A DNA stretch of 11,062 nucleotides from Deltaproteobacteria bacterium (GCA_024277475.1 JAJRVC010000648.1:1-11062), one strand, 5' to 3'. Shown: positions 1 to 5,963, counted from the first letter of the stretch. A program made the numbers and translations. Notes: generated by a model from the letters alone, not told the origin.

Positions 1-7
1 AATTCAG

Positions 8-124
8 AAATGAGCAATTTTTTCTCTGAGCAAGGCCGCACAAGGGTTTACGTTGAGACGTACTTTTCGTACTTCGCAGACGTAAACCCGCGGAGAACGC
101 CGCTCAGAGAAAAAAGGGCCATTT
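8..124. repeat. Large nested inverted repeat upstream of the redox-sensor cassette
   Basis: Three nested stems share nearly the same centre, around position 66. The outer stem is TTTTTTCTCTGAGC at 18-31 against its exact complement at 102-115 (14 bp). The middle stem is GGGTTTACGT at 44-53 against ACGTAAACCC at 80-89 (10 bp). The inner stem is GTAC at 60-63 against GTAC at 69-72. The outer and middle stems are separated by 12 unpaired bases on each side, so the structure is symmetrical. A short AAATG/CATTT match at 8-12 and 120-124 extends it with a one-base offset. It ends 66 bases before the first gene. It could be a leader RNA hairpin, a transcription-attenuating structure or a small palindromic mobile repeat; the sequence alone does not decide. 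An open frame runs through it from position 10 but has no coding character there. Confidence 0.75.
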
Positions 125-189
125 ATGGATGGAAACTAGCTCACACAGGTTCTCTGACTTTAACAGGAATGGTATTTTGGGCGGTGCAG

Positions 190-543
190 ATGAAATTATC
201 GCAAATTGTTAGAGCTCTGGAGGCAAAGGTCCTCACGGGAGATGATCTTTTGGAAAAAAATATTGACACCTGCGGCGCCAGTGACTTGATGAGCGACATT
301 CTGGCCGGGTTGTCGGAAGGGTGTCTTCTGTTAACGGGGTTGACAACGGTCCAGGTGATCCGGACAGCGATGATCGCAGGTGTCGGCGCCGTGGTCTTCG
401 TCAGAGGAAAAACGCCGCCTCAGCAGGTGATCGATTTGGCTGGAGAACAGGGGCTGCCGTTGATCTCAAGCCCCTATTCCATGTTTGTTTCGTGCGGCAG
501 GTTGCATGCCTGCAACCTAACGGGTCTGGACGGGAAAAGATAA
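190..543 (+). CDS. DRTGG domain protein, first copy (signalling accessory)
   Basis: The product is a 117-residue single-domain DRTGG protein. DRTGG domains are small alpha/beta modules found next to CBS pairs, in phosphotransacetylases, and as stand-alone proteins in [FeFe]-hydrogenase gene clusters; their ligand is not established. The family pattern is clear: CGASDLMSDIL at residues 28-38, LLLTGLTTVQVIRTA at 46-60, the core strand AVVFVRGKTP at 67-76, and a YSMF...CGRLH ending at 96-106. The frame is open back to position 10, but those extra 60 codons cross the inverted repeat and do not resemble the family, so I start at ATG 190 (ATG 169 is the next choice). The Shine-Dalgarno site is weak. 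It is the first gene of a six-gene same-strand run and pairs conceptually with the second DRTGG gene at 2535. It is probably soluble and cytoplasmic, with no signal peptide or membrane segment. Confidence 0.85.
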   Translation: MKLSQIVRALEAKVLTGDDLLEKNIDTCGASDLMSDILAGLSEGCLLLTGLTTVQVIRTAMIAGVGAVVFVRGKTPPQQVIDLAGEQGLPLISSPYSMFVSCGRLHACNLTGLDGKR

Positions 544-770
544 AAAATTTCGTACAACCCTTCCTTCAGGTGATAACCAATTCATCCTGATGAGTTTATC
601 CGGTCGCCCCTGTCACCTGCCGGCCGGATTTGAGTGCAACCGCATTCAGCCATATCGTTATCGACTCCTATATCATGGTGTTCAGATCTTGAGGCAATCG
701 CCGACAGACTGTATCCGCAATAATGCGGACCGGGCACCAAACCTCTGTCAACGGTAAACTGGAAAAAATC
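544..770 (+). other. Intergenic stretch with a possible decayed reading frame
   Basis: This is the widest gap inside the first cassette, where the other genes overlap or nearly touch. No ribosome-binding site, terminator or stable hairpin is evident. Frame 3 from about 594 to 692 reads protein-like residues (including SHIVIDSYIMVF) before a TGA at 690-692. A +1 shift at about 685 continues as DLEAIADRLYPQ and stops at 721-723. This could be the tail of a gene broken by a frameshift, or chance. I do not recognise a family. The ATG at 723 opens the frame of the next gene but adds 16 residues that do not resemble that family. Confidence 0.3.
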
Positions 771-1217
771 ATGGCAGGTCTAAAGAAAAACTACCGCATC
801 AGTGCTAAAGACTTCATTCGGGCCGGGGAAGCCTCGATCAACATTCAAAATCTTCTCAAAACCCTGAGTTTCGACCCTAAACTGATCCGTCGGGTAGCCA
901 TATGCGGCTATGAGGGGGAAATGAATGTGGTGATGCACGGGGGAGACGGGCAGATGATTGTCGAAATTGATGCCGATCAGCTTGCCATGGAAATTTCGGA
1001 TAATGGCCCGGGTATTGAAGATATTAATAAGGCCATGCAAAAAGGCTATTCCACCGCATCCGACGAACACCGTGAAATGGGATTTGGTGCCGGCATGGGT
1101 TTGCCGAACATGCAAAAAAATTCAGATAAAATCGCAGTTTATTCTGAAAGGGGTCAGGGCACCCGGGTTCAAATGCTCTTCTTTTTGAATGCAGCAGGAG
1201 AAAAAATTGAAACCTGA
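771..1217 (+). CDS. RsbW-like anti-sigma-type ATPase (GHKL fold)
   Basis: A 148-residue stand-alone HATPase_c protein of the serine-protein-kinase/anti-sigma-factor type. Visible ATP-fold motifs, numbered from ATG 771: the N box YEGEMNVVMHG with E48 and N52, the G1 box DNGPGIED starting at D77, and the G2 lid GFGAGMGLPNM at about 104-114. The preceding REM and the GYSTASDE segment are typical of the members that sit in hydrogenase operons. No HisKA dimerisation helix, receiver or sensor domain is present, so it is not a complete histidine kinase. In RsbW/SpoIIAB such proteins bind a sigma factor and phosphorylate an antagonist; no sigma or STAS antagonist gene lies in this window. A longer start at ATG 723 is possible, but neither ATG has a convincing Shine-Dalgarno site, and the family similarity begins just after 771. 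The stop overlaps the start of the following Fe-S gene, suggesting translational coupling. Confidence 0.85.
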   Translation: MAGLKKNYRISAKDFIRAGEASINIQNLLKTLSFDPKLIRRVAICGYEGEMNVVMHGGDGQMIVEIDADQLAMEISDNGPGIEDINKAMQKGYSTASDEHREMGFGAGMGLPNMQKNSDKIAVYSERGQGTRVQMLFFLNAAGEKIET

Positions 1218-2538
1218 TGACACAACCTCCCCTTATGTGCAATTTGATGAAGCACGATGCACCGGTTGTGCAAATTGCATGAAGGCCTGCCCAACCACTG
1301 CCATTCGAATTAAAGGTAACAAATCCATTCAACTGGTGGGTCGATGCATCGGTTGCGGAGAATGCATCCGGGTATGCAAGGCCGGGGCTGTGAGTGCAGC
1401 CACCGGTACGTTGGACCGACTCAACCAAGATCGAATCTCAGTCGCTATGGTGACACCGGTTTTATATGCCCAGTTTCCCGGCGTAATGCCTAAAGACATT
1501 CTACTGGCGCTTAAATTGATGGGTTTTCGACACACTGTAGATATGTCGTATTTCCTTGAAATGTTTCAATACGGCACAGAAGAATTTATTATCAGAAACA
1601 GGCAGACCCGGCAGGCACCAAATCCGATTATTTCTCCTGTGTGCCCGGTGGTCACCCGGCTCATCGCCTTCAAGTTCCCAAATCTTATGCCCCACGTACT
1701 TCCATTGTTAAGACCGGTTGATCTGATGGCACGCGATGCCATGCAACGGATTGTGCAGAAATACGATATAGGTGAAGATGAATTGGATTTATATTACATC
1801 AACCCTTGTCCGACAAAACAGAGTACCGTTCACCCGACTCCCCGGGAGCGGGGTTCCTTTACCGGCATTGCCCTTGGGGTTAACGATATCTATGCGGATC
1901 TGATTCGACAACTGGAAAAAATTAAAGAAGCCGACCACATCGCATTTGCGGACAACAGCTTTGACTTTGAATATTGTCAAACGGGAAACGGCCCGATGTG
2001 GGGCATGTCGGGCGGCGAGATATCAGATCTGAACATCGAAAATACACTGGCAGTTTCCGGATTAATTGATACCATTGCCTACCTTGAAAAAATTGAAATG
2101 GGCCTGTTCAGCAATATTGAATATATCGAGTTTAGAACCTGCCGCGAGGGATGCCTGGGGGGGGCCATCACGGCAATTGACAAATATTTAGCCAAAAGCG
2201 CTGTGAATAAAATGATTAAAATGCTCGGCATTGGAAAGCGTCTTTCCCGTGAAAAAGTTCTGCGCCTTTATGAGAAGGGGGAGTTGCTGGAAAATAGAGA
2301 TCCCGAGAAACTGATTCGATTGTTTGGTGCCAGAAAAGAAGGCATGTCGATTGATGCCATGCAAGAAATCGATTCGATTTTAGAGCAACTGCCGGGCCGG
2401 GACTGCTCCGCCTGTGGAGCACCAAACTGCAAAATATTTGCCGAAGATGTTGTTAAAGGCGAAGCCTCGATGGAGGAATGCTTTTTGTTGAGCACACATG
2501 CAAAGGACCCGGCGGGGAAAGGAAGGGGGGAAGCATGA
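1207..2538 (+). CDS. Hydrogenase-like sensory Fe-S protein (non-catalytic H-cluster domain)
   Basis: A 443-residue protein, numbered from TTG 1207. Two [4Fe-4S] ferredoxin motifs come first (C18, C21, C24, C28 and C47, C50, C53, C57). A domain homologous to the [FeFe]-hydrogenase large-subunit C-terminal domain follows, then a C-terminal Fe-S motif (C400, C403, C408, C425, in a CSACGAPNC...EDVV context) like that of RnfB and CODH/ACS gamma. The three H-cluster regions appear as SPVCP (C146), NPCPTK (C201, K204) and TCREGC (C312, C316). These match the four cubane ligands and the cyanide-contacting lysine of catalytic enzymes. The proton-relay cysteine next to the first ligand is valine (V145), and methionines around the cluster are replaced. 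That pattern suits sensor-type hydrogenase homologues rather than H2-producing enzymes. TTG 1207 is chosen because AGGAG at 1196-1200 lies six bases upstream; ATG 1189, six codons earlier, lacks such a site. It overlaps the upstream gene by 11 bases and the downstream one by four. Confidence 0.9.
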   Translation: MKPDDTTSPYVQFDEARCTGCANCMKACPTTAIRIKGNKSIQLVGRCIGCGECIRVCKAGAVSAATGTLDRLNQDRISVAMVTPVLYAQFPGVMPKDILLALKLMGFRHTVDMSYFLEMFQYGTEEFIIRNRQTRQAPNPIISPVCPVVTRLIAFKFPNLMPHVLPLLRPVDLMARDAMQRIVQKYDIGEDELDLYYINPCPTKQSTVHPTPRERGSFTGIALGVNDIYADLIRQLEKIKEADHIAFADNSFDFEYCQTGNGPMWGMSGGEISDLNIENTLAVSGLIDTIAYLEKIEMGLFSNIEYIEFRTCREGCLGGAITAIDKYLAKSAVNKMIKMLGIGKRLSREKVLRLYEKGELLENRDPEKLIRLFGARKEGMSIDAMQEIDSILEQLPGRDCSACGAPNCKIFAEDVVKGEASMEECFLLSTHAKDPAGKGRGEA

Positions 2539-2882
2539 CGGTTAACGATCTGGCGGATCGCTTTTCGTTGAAAGTAGTCGCCGGGGAAAAAGGACTCGAT
2601 CGCCGGGTTGCAGACGGCTACTGTGGTGATTTACTCAGTGAAATTATGGGCAATGCCCCTGAGGGTTGTGTCTGGCTGACCATCCAGGGGCATCAAAACA
2701 TCGTAGCCGTTGCGGTTCTGCGTAATATGGCTGCCATCATTGTAACCGGTGGGCAGACGCCCGATGATGAAACCTTGCAAAAAGCAAACCAGGAAGAAAT
2801 TCCAATACTGTCAGGGTCTGATTCTGCGTATCAACTTGCCGGTCGTCTATATGCCGCGGGTATCGGAAATGCTCCGGTCTAG
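2535..2882 (+). CDS. DRTGG domain protein, second copy
   Basis: A 115-residue DRTGG-domain protein. Family features are GYCGDLLSEIMGNA at residues 28-41, EGCVWLTIQGHQNIVAVAVL at 43-62, AAIIVTGGQTPDDETL at 66-81, and an AGRLYAAG end at 102-109. The ATG overlaps the stop of the Fe-S sensor (ATGA), and a GGAAGGGGGG purine run at 2521-2530 acts as ribosome-binding site. This fixes the start; the open frame extends to 2478 but only inside the preceding gene. It is clearly divergent from the first copy: it has QGHQNIVAVA where the first has GLTTVQVIRT. The two therefore represent separate subfamilies rather than a recent duplication, and could act as a heteromeric pair. The function of stand-alone DRTGG proteins is unknown. 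Confidence 0.88.
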   Translation: MTVNDLADRFSLKVVAGEKGLDRRVADGYCGDLLSEIMGNAPEGCVWLTIQGHQNIVAVAVLRNMAAIIVTGGQTPDDETLQKANQEEIPILSGSDSAYQLAGRLYAAGIGNAPV

Positions 2883-2913
2883 TGAATTTTTCCATATAAG
2901 GATACTGGTCTGA

Positions 2914-3468
2914 TTGCGGGAATTATCGCTTCACATACTGGATGTTGCTGAAAACGGGATTACCGCGGGTGCCGATTGTATTCATATCCTGGTGGCAGAA
3001 GCCCGCACCGCAGATCTATTGACCCTTAAAATTACAGACAACGGCCGCGGGATGCCCACCGAAAAAATTGAAAAACTTACCGACCCGTTCGTTACTTCCC
3101 GGACAACCCGCAGGGTCGGTTTAGGGCTGTCACTGTTAGCGGCGGCGGCAGAGCGTTGCGAAGGCAGGCTAACGGTTAAGACGGAGCCGGGTGCCGGCAC
3201 GGAAGTGAAAGCCACCTTTCGTTACAGCCACATCGATCGTGCCCCGGTGGGAGATATGGCCGCAACGATTACCACGCTGATCATGGGCAATCCGCAAATC
3301 GATTTTGTATACACCCACATCATTAACGGCGAAGAATTCTCCCTGGACACCCGGGAGCTCAAAGCTCAGATGGGAAATCTTTCCCTGACAAACCCTGTGG
3401 TTGTTCATCATCTGACAGCATCCATCCGCAATTCACTCGAACAATTGATGGCAAAAAGCGGCCAATAA
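2914..3468 (+). CDS. GHKL-type ATP-binding protein of hydrogenase clusters
   Basis: A 184-residue protein in two parts. Residues 1 to about 105 form a histidine-kinase-like ATPase fold with N box HILDVAENGITAGA (H7, D10, N14), G1 box DNGRGM (42-47) and G2 box VGLGLSLL (68-75). The remaining 80 residues form a conserved tail that starts YSHIDRAPVGDM, includes GNPQIDFVYTH, and is specific to this family. DPFVTSRTTRRVGLGL resembles the ATP lid of true histidine kinases, but there is no phosphoacceptor histidine helix and no sensor domain. The start is TTG at 2914, with AAGGA at 2898-2902 upstream. No in-frame ATG precedes the N box, and family members begin with the same M-x-ELSLHILD pattern. 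It lies 31 bases after the second DRTGG gene and 18 bases before the ferredoxin gene, so it is probably cotranscribed with both. A substrate for the ATPase is unknown. Confidence 0.87.
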   Translation: MRELSLHILDVAENGITAGADCIHILVAEARTADLLTLKITDNGRGMPTEKIEKLTDPFVTSRTTRRVGLGLSLLAAAAERCEGRLTVKTEPGAGTEVKATFRYSHIDRAPVGDMAATITTLIMGNPQIDFVYTHIINGEEFSLDTRELKAQMGNLSLTNPVVVHHLTASIRNSLEQLMAKSGQ

Positions 3469-3486
3469 GAAAAAAGGGAGCAAATC

Positions 3487-3855
3487 ATGACAAAATTGAC
3501 AATTGAGGATTTAAAAAGAATAAAGGACCACACTGCGAAAAGTACTTCCCTGCGGGACGGCGATGCAAACGTAAAAATAACGGTTCATATGGGCACCTGC
3601 GGGATTGCCGCCGGTGCACGCGAAGTCATGAACGCGCTGATGGAGGAAATGGCCGCCGCTGACCGCCAGGATATCCGCGTAGTCACATCCGGCTGCATGG
3701 GAATGTGCAGCAGCGAGCCCAATGTAACTGTTGAAATCCAGCACGGCGAACCAATTGTCTATCAACACATGGATTCCAACAGGATGCGCCAGGTATTCAA
3801 GCGGCATGCACTTCTGGGCGAAGTTCAGACTGATTTTGCTTTGGCAAAAATGTGA
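3487..3855 (+). CDS. Thioredoxin-like [2Fe-2S] ferredoxin (NuoE/HndA-related)
   Basis: A 122-residue small ferredoxin. About 29 N-terminal helical residues precede the thioredoxin-like [2Fe-2S] domain, which carries MGTCGIAAGARE (C38) and SGCMGMCSSEPNV (C70, C74). This is the fold found in NuoE/HndA and at the N terminus of NuoF/HydB subunits of NAD-linked hydrogenases, where it relays single electrons. Only three cysteines are visible, so the fourth cluster ligand is not obvious; the same three-cysteine pattern is known to me from NuoF-type N-terminal domains. GGGAG at 3476-3480, six bases before ATG 3487, fixes the start. It is the last gene of the cassette, with nothing of a catalytic hydrogenase downstream. 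The ferredoxin half of the minus-strand fusion protein at 9676-10419 matches residues 29-120 at 52 of 92 positions, counted by hand. It is likely a redox partner of the Fe-S sensor. Confidence 0.9.
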   Translation: MTKLTIEDLKRIKDHTAKSTSLRDGDANVKITVHMGTCGIAAGAREVMNALMEEMAAADRQDIRVVTSGCMGMCSSEPNVTVEIQHGEPIVYQHMDSNRMRQVFKRHALLGEVQTDFALAKM

Positions 3856-3890
3856 TTAATAATTAAATAACCGTTCCCTAAACAATCGCC

Positions 3891-3906
3891 AATTTGGCGC
3901 CAAATT
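3891..3906. repeat. Perfect 16-bp palindrome AATTTGGCGCCAAATT
   Basis: The 16 bases read identically on both strands. The site lies 35 bases after the ferredoxin stop and about 140 bases before mtnA. Eight-base half-sites with no spacer would suit a dimeric DNA-binding protein. As an RNA hairpin it has no following T run, so it is a poor intrinsic terminator. A small stem ACGCT/AGCGT with a three-base loop follows at 3930-3942. No regulator gene lies beside it, so an operator role is a guess. Confidence 0.5.
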
Positions 3907-3982
3907 TTGGATTAGTCCTGAGGAAGCCGACGCTTTCAGCGTAATTACACATCCCAAATACAGTCCGGGGACGAGAATCGGA

Positions 3983-4000
3983 CCTTGAACCCTTGAACCC
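3983..4000 (+). repeat. Tandem 8-mer CTTGAACC motif, copy 1
   Basis: The unit CTTGAACC occurs twice in tandem here. A 15-base core, TGAACCCTTGAACCC, reappears exactly at 7492-7506 in another intergenic region 3.5 kb away. Both copies lie upstream of plus-strand genes (mtnA and pepA). Such a recurrence in a short window suggests a dispersed short tandem repeat of the host genome; its function is unknown. Confidence 0.6.
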
Positions 4001-4043
4001 GTAAACGCCTACAAAGATTACAACAGACAACGACAGGCTCAAT

Positions 4044-5171
4044 ATGAATGTAGACGGCAAAGACATCCGCACTATTTGGCTCGATGAACATGAAAAAACA
4101 ATAAAAATCATTGATCAGAGAAAACTGCCCCATGAATTTGTTATTGTGGCCTTAAAAACAGTTGACGACGCTATTAAAGCCGTCAAAAATATGTATGTGA
4201 GGGGCGCACCCCTTATCGGAGTAACCGGAGCTTATGCGGTTTACCTGGCAGCCTTGAACGCGCCGAGCGGTCAAATTGACACGGAATACCTGCAGCATGA
4301 AGCCCGTCGCATCAAATCAGCTCGACCCACGGCCGTTAATCTTGCCTGGGGTGTCGACCAGGTTTTATCGAAAATATTGAATGAATCGGATCCTGAAAAA
4401 AAAATTGCTTTGGCCAAACATATCAGTGGTGCGATCACAGAACTGGAAGTGGAAAACTGCCGAAAAATTGGAGAACACGGTTTATCTTTAATTAAGCGGA
4501 TCAGTCACCAAAAAAGGGGCAAAACCGTCAATATCCTGACCCATTGCAATGCCGGCTGGCTGGCCTGTATCGAATACGGCACGGCCACCGCGCCTATCTA
4601 TGCCGCATTTGATAAAGGCATCGATATTCACGTCTGGGTGGATGAAACCCGACCGCTCAACCAGGGTGCCCGGTTGACGGCCTGGGAGCTTGGCAAACAC
4701 GGAGTTCAGCACACCATCATCACCGACAACGCCGGCGGTCATCTGATGCAGCATGCCAGGGTGGATATGGTCATCGTAGGCACGGACCGAACGACTGCAA
4801 CCGGTGACGTAGCCAACAAAATCGGTACTTATCTGAAAGCACTGGCCGCCTGGGACAACAACATACCCTTCTATGTTGCGCTGCCTTCCAGCACATTTGA
4901 CTGGAACCTCAAAGACGGTATTAAAGACATCCCCATCGAACAGCGTGGTTCCGATGAAATTAAATATGTTCACGGACTGGACCAGGACCGGTCGACCAGC
5001 GTTTTGATTTGCCCGCCGACCAGTCAAGCAGCCAATTTTGCCTTTGATGTCACACCGGCAAAATTTGTAACCGGATTTATTACCGAAAGAGGGATCTGCA
5101 AAGCAACCGAAGAAGATATTCGGCGGCTGTTCCCTGACAGGGACGGTCGAAGGATGACGGAAGTCAGATGA
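4044..5171 (+). CDS. mtnA: S-methyl-5-thioribose-1-phosphate isomerase
   Basis: A 375-residue enzyme that converts 5-methylthioribose 1-phosphate to 5-methylthioribulose 1-phosphate in 5'-methylthioadenosine salvage; related enzymes may also accept 5-deoxyribose 1-phosphate. The eIF2B-like isomerase signatures are all present: VRGAPLIGV at 52-60, ILTHCNAG at 164-171 with catalytic cysteine C168, DETRPLNQGARLTAWEL at 200-216, ITDNAGG at 226-232, GTDRTTATGDVANKIGTY at 246-263 with catalytic aspartate D248, and the VALPSSTFD segment near 278-286. Length is normal for the family. The start ATG 4044 is followed directly by family-like sequence, although the ribosome-binding site is weak. No other salvage gene (mtnP, mtnK, mtnB, mtnD) is adjacent, so the pathway must be completed elsewhere or end in a shortened shunt. 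It is cytosolic, with no unusual truncation. Confidence 0.97.
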   Translation: MNVDGKDIRTIWLDEHEKTIKIIDQRKLPHEFVIVALKTVDDAIKAVKNMYVRGAPLIGVTGAYAVYLAALNAPSGQIDTEYLQHEARRIKSARPTAVNLAWGVDQVLSKILNESDPEKKIALAKHISGAITELEVENCRKIGEHGLSLIKRISHQKRGKTVNILTHCNAGWLACIEYGTATAPIYAAFDKGIDIHVWVDETRPLNQGARLTAWELGKHGVQHTIITDNAGGHLMQHARVDMVIVGTDRTTATGDVANKIGTYLKALAAWDNNIPFYVALPSSTFDWNLKDGIKDIPIEQRGSDEIKYVHGLDQDRSTSVLICPPTSQAANFAFDVTPAKFVTGFITERGICKATEEDIRRLFPDRDGRRMTEVR

Positions 5172-5405
5172 CAGAGAACAGAAAGCAGAGGGCAGAGTGA
5201 ATCGAAATAGGTTTCAGCCCGCCCTGGCCTCCGGTTCCGCTTCCAGGCCGGAAGGTAACCTACGCCTCGGGGTAGGCGATATAACGGGTTCTTACTGTTT
5301 ACTGTAGCAGATCCTAATAATCAATTATTCAACAATTTAACCAAAGCCAAACGATCACAACGGCCCAAACCATCTAAACCAACTTAACGATCCAAACGAT
5401 TGAAT
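5172..5405 (+). other. Motif-rich intergenic region between mtnA and ahbB
   Basis: No gene is visible. From 5172 a purine-rich run repeats CAGAG-like units (ACAGAG, ACAGAA, GCAGAG, GCAGAG). At 5221-5278 a GC-rich block can fold in competing ways: GGCCT 5226-5230 with AGGCC 5245-5249, TCCGG 5230-5234 with CCGGA 5248-5252, and CCTAC 5259-5263 with GTAGG 5272-5276. No T run follows, so an intrinsic terminator is not convincing. Positions near 5291-5305 carry a TTACTG-type doublet. AATAAT-CA-ATTATT forms a short palindrome near 5316-5329. From about 5347 the sequence is C/A-rich with repeated AACGATC units up to the ahbB start. Confidence 0.45.
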
Positions 5406-5888
5406 ATGCTGACGGAACTTGAAAAAAAACTTATTGCTTCGATTCAGGAAGATATTGCTGTAACCGGTCGTCCTTATCTGGATATCGCAAAGAAACTGGG
5501 CATATCAGAGGAGACATTGCTTGAAAGTCTTCAAAGTCTTTGCAACCGGGGATTCATTCGACGATTTGGAGCCACCCTGCGTCACCAGAAGACAGGATTC
5601 ACCGCCAATGCCATGGCTGCCTGGCAGGTTGACGAAAATCGTATTGACGAAGTCGGCAATAAAATGGCCTCATTCCGGCAGGTCTCCCACTGTTACCGGC
5701 GCAACCCTACCGATAGCTGGCCGTATAATCTTTACACCATGATTCATGCCGGCGACAAAGCAGCATGCCGTCTGACCGCCCGCAAAATGTCACAGGATGC
5801 TTCGGTTGAGAATTACACCCTTCTTTTCAGTCGCAGGGAACTGAAAAAAACCTCGATGGTATATTTCCCCTCGGATGAGGATGACTGA
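5406..5888 (+). CDS. ahbB: Siroheme decarboxylase subunit, AhbB type
   Basis: A 160-residue Lrp/AsnC-like protein of the AhbA/AhbB/NirDLGH group. The AhbAB pair decarboxylates siroheme to 12,18-didecarboxysiroheme in the alternative haem route of sulfate reducers and methanogens. Residues 1 to about 55 form a winged-helix-like part (LDIAKKLGISEETLLESL) ending in GFIRRFGATLRHQ. The ligand-binding part shows GFTANAMAAW at 64-73, VSHCYRRN at 93-100 with H95, WPYNLYTMIH at 105-114 with H114, and RRELKKTSMVYF at 143-154. The SHCY...WPYNL...TMIH pattern and RELKKTSM tail favour the AhbB over the AhbA branch, which I expect to show THNY...YN.WFT. It is an enzyme relative of transcription factors rather than a regulator. 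ATG 5406 is used; TTG 5400 two codons earlier is an alternative, and neither has a clear Shine-Dalgarno site. No ahbA partner is adjacent. Confidence 0.85.
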   Translation: MLTELEKKLIASIQEDIAVTGRPYLDIAKKLGISEETLLESLQSLCNRGFIRRFGATLRHQKTGFTANAMAAWQVDENRIDEVGNKMASFRQVSHCYRRNPTDSWPYNLYTMIHAGDKAACRLTARKMSQDASVENYTLLFSRRELKKTSMVYFPSDEDD

Positions 5889-5963
5889 AAAAATACCCGA
5901 TGTTCACTGCCTCCCATCAATAGGGTTATCGCGCCAGACCACCGACGAAGGACCACTGAGAAT

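Noticed and set aside
10..189. The open frame upstream of the first DRTGG gene as an N-terminal extension
   Set aside because: It crosses the inverted repeat, lacks family similarity and would add 60 residues absent from DRTGG proteins.
4488..5027. A 179-codon minus-strand open frame inside mtnA
   Set aside because: It is antisense to a fully conserved MtnA, with no recognisable domain and no ribosome-binding site.
5221..5278. GC-rich block after mtnA as an intrinsic terminator or riboswitch
   Set aside because: The stems compete with each other, there is no T run, and no known riboswitch core such as a cobalamin or SAM box could be recognised.
5406..5888. AhbB-like gene as an Lrp/AsnC transcription regulator
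   Set aside because: The SHCY, WPYNLYTMIH and RELKKTSM motifs are those of siroheme decarboxylases, not of amino-acid-responsive regulators.
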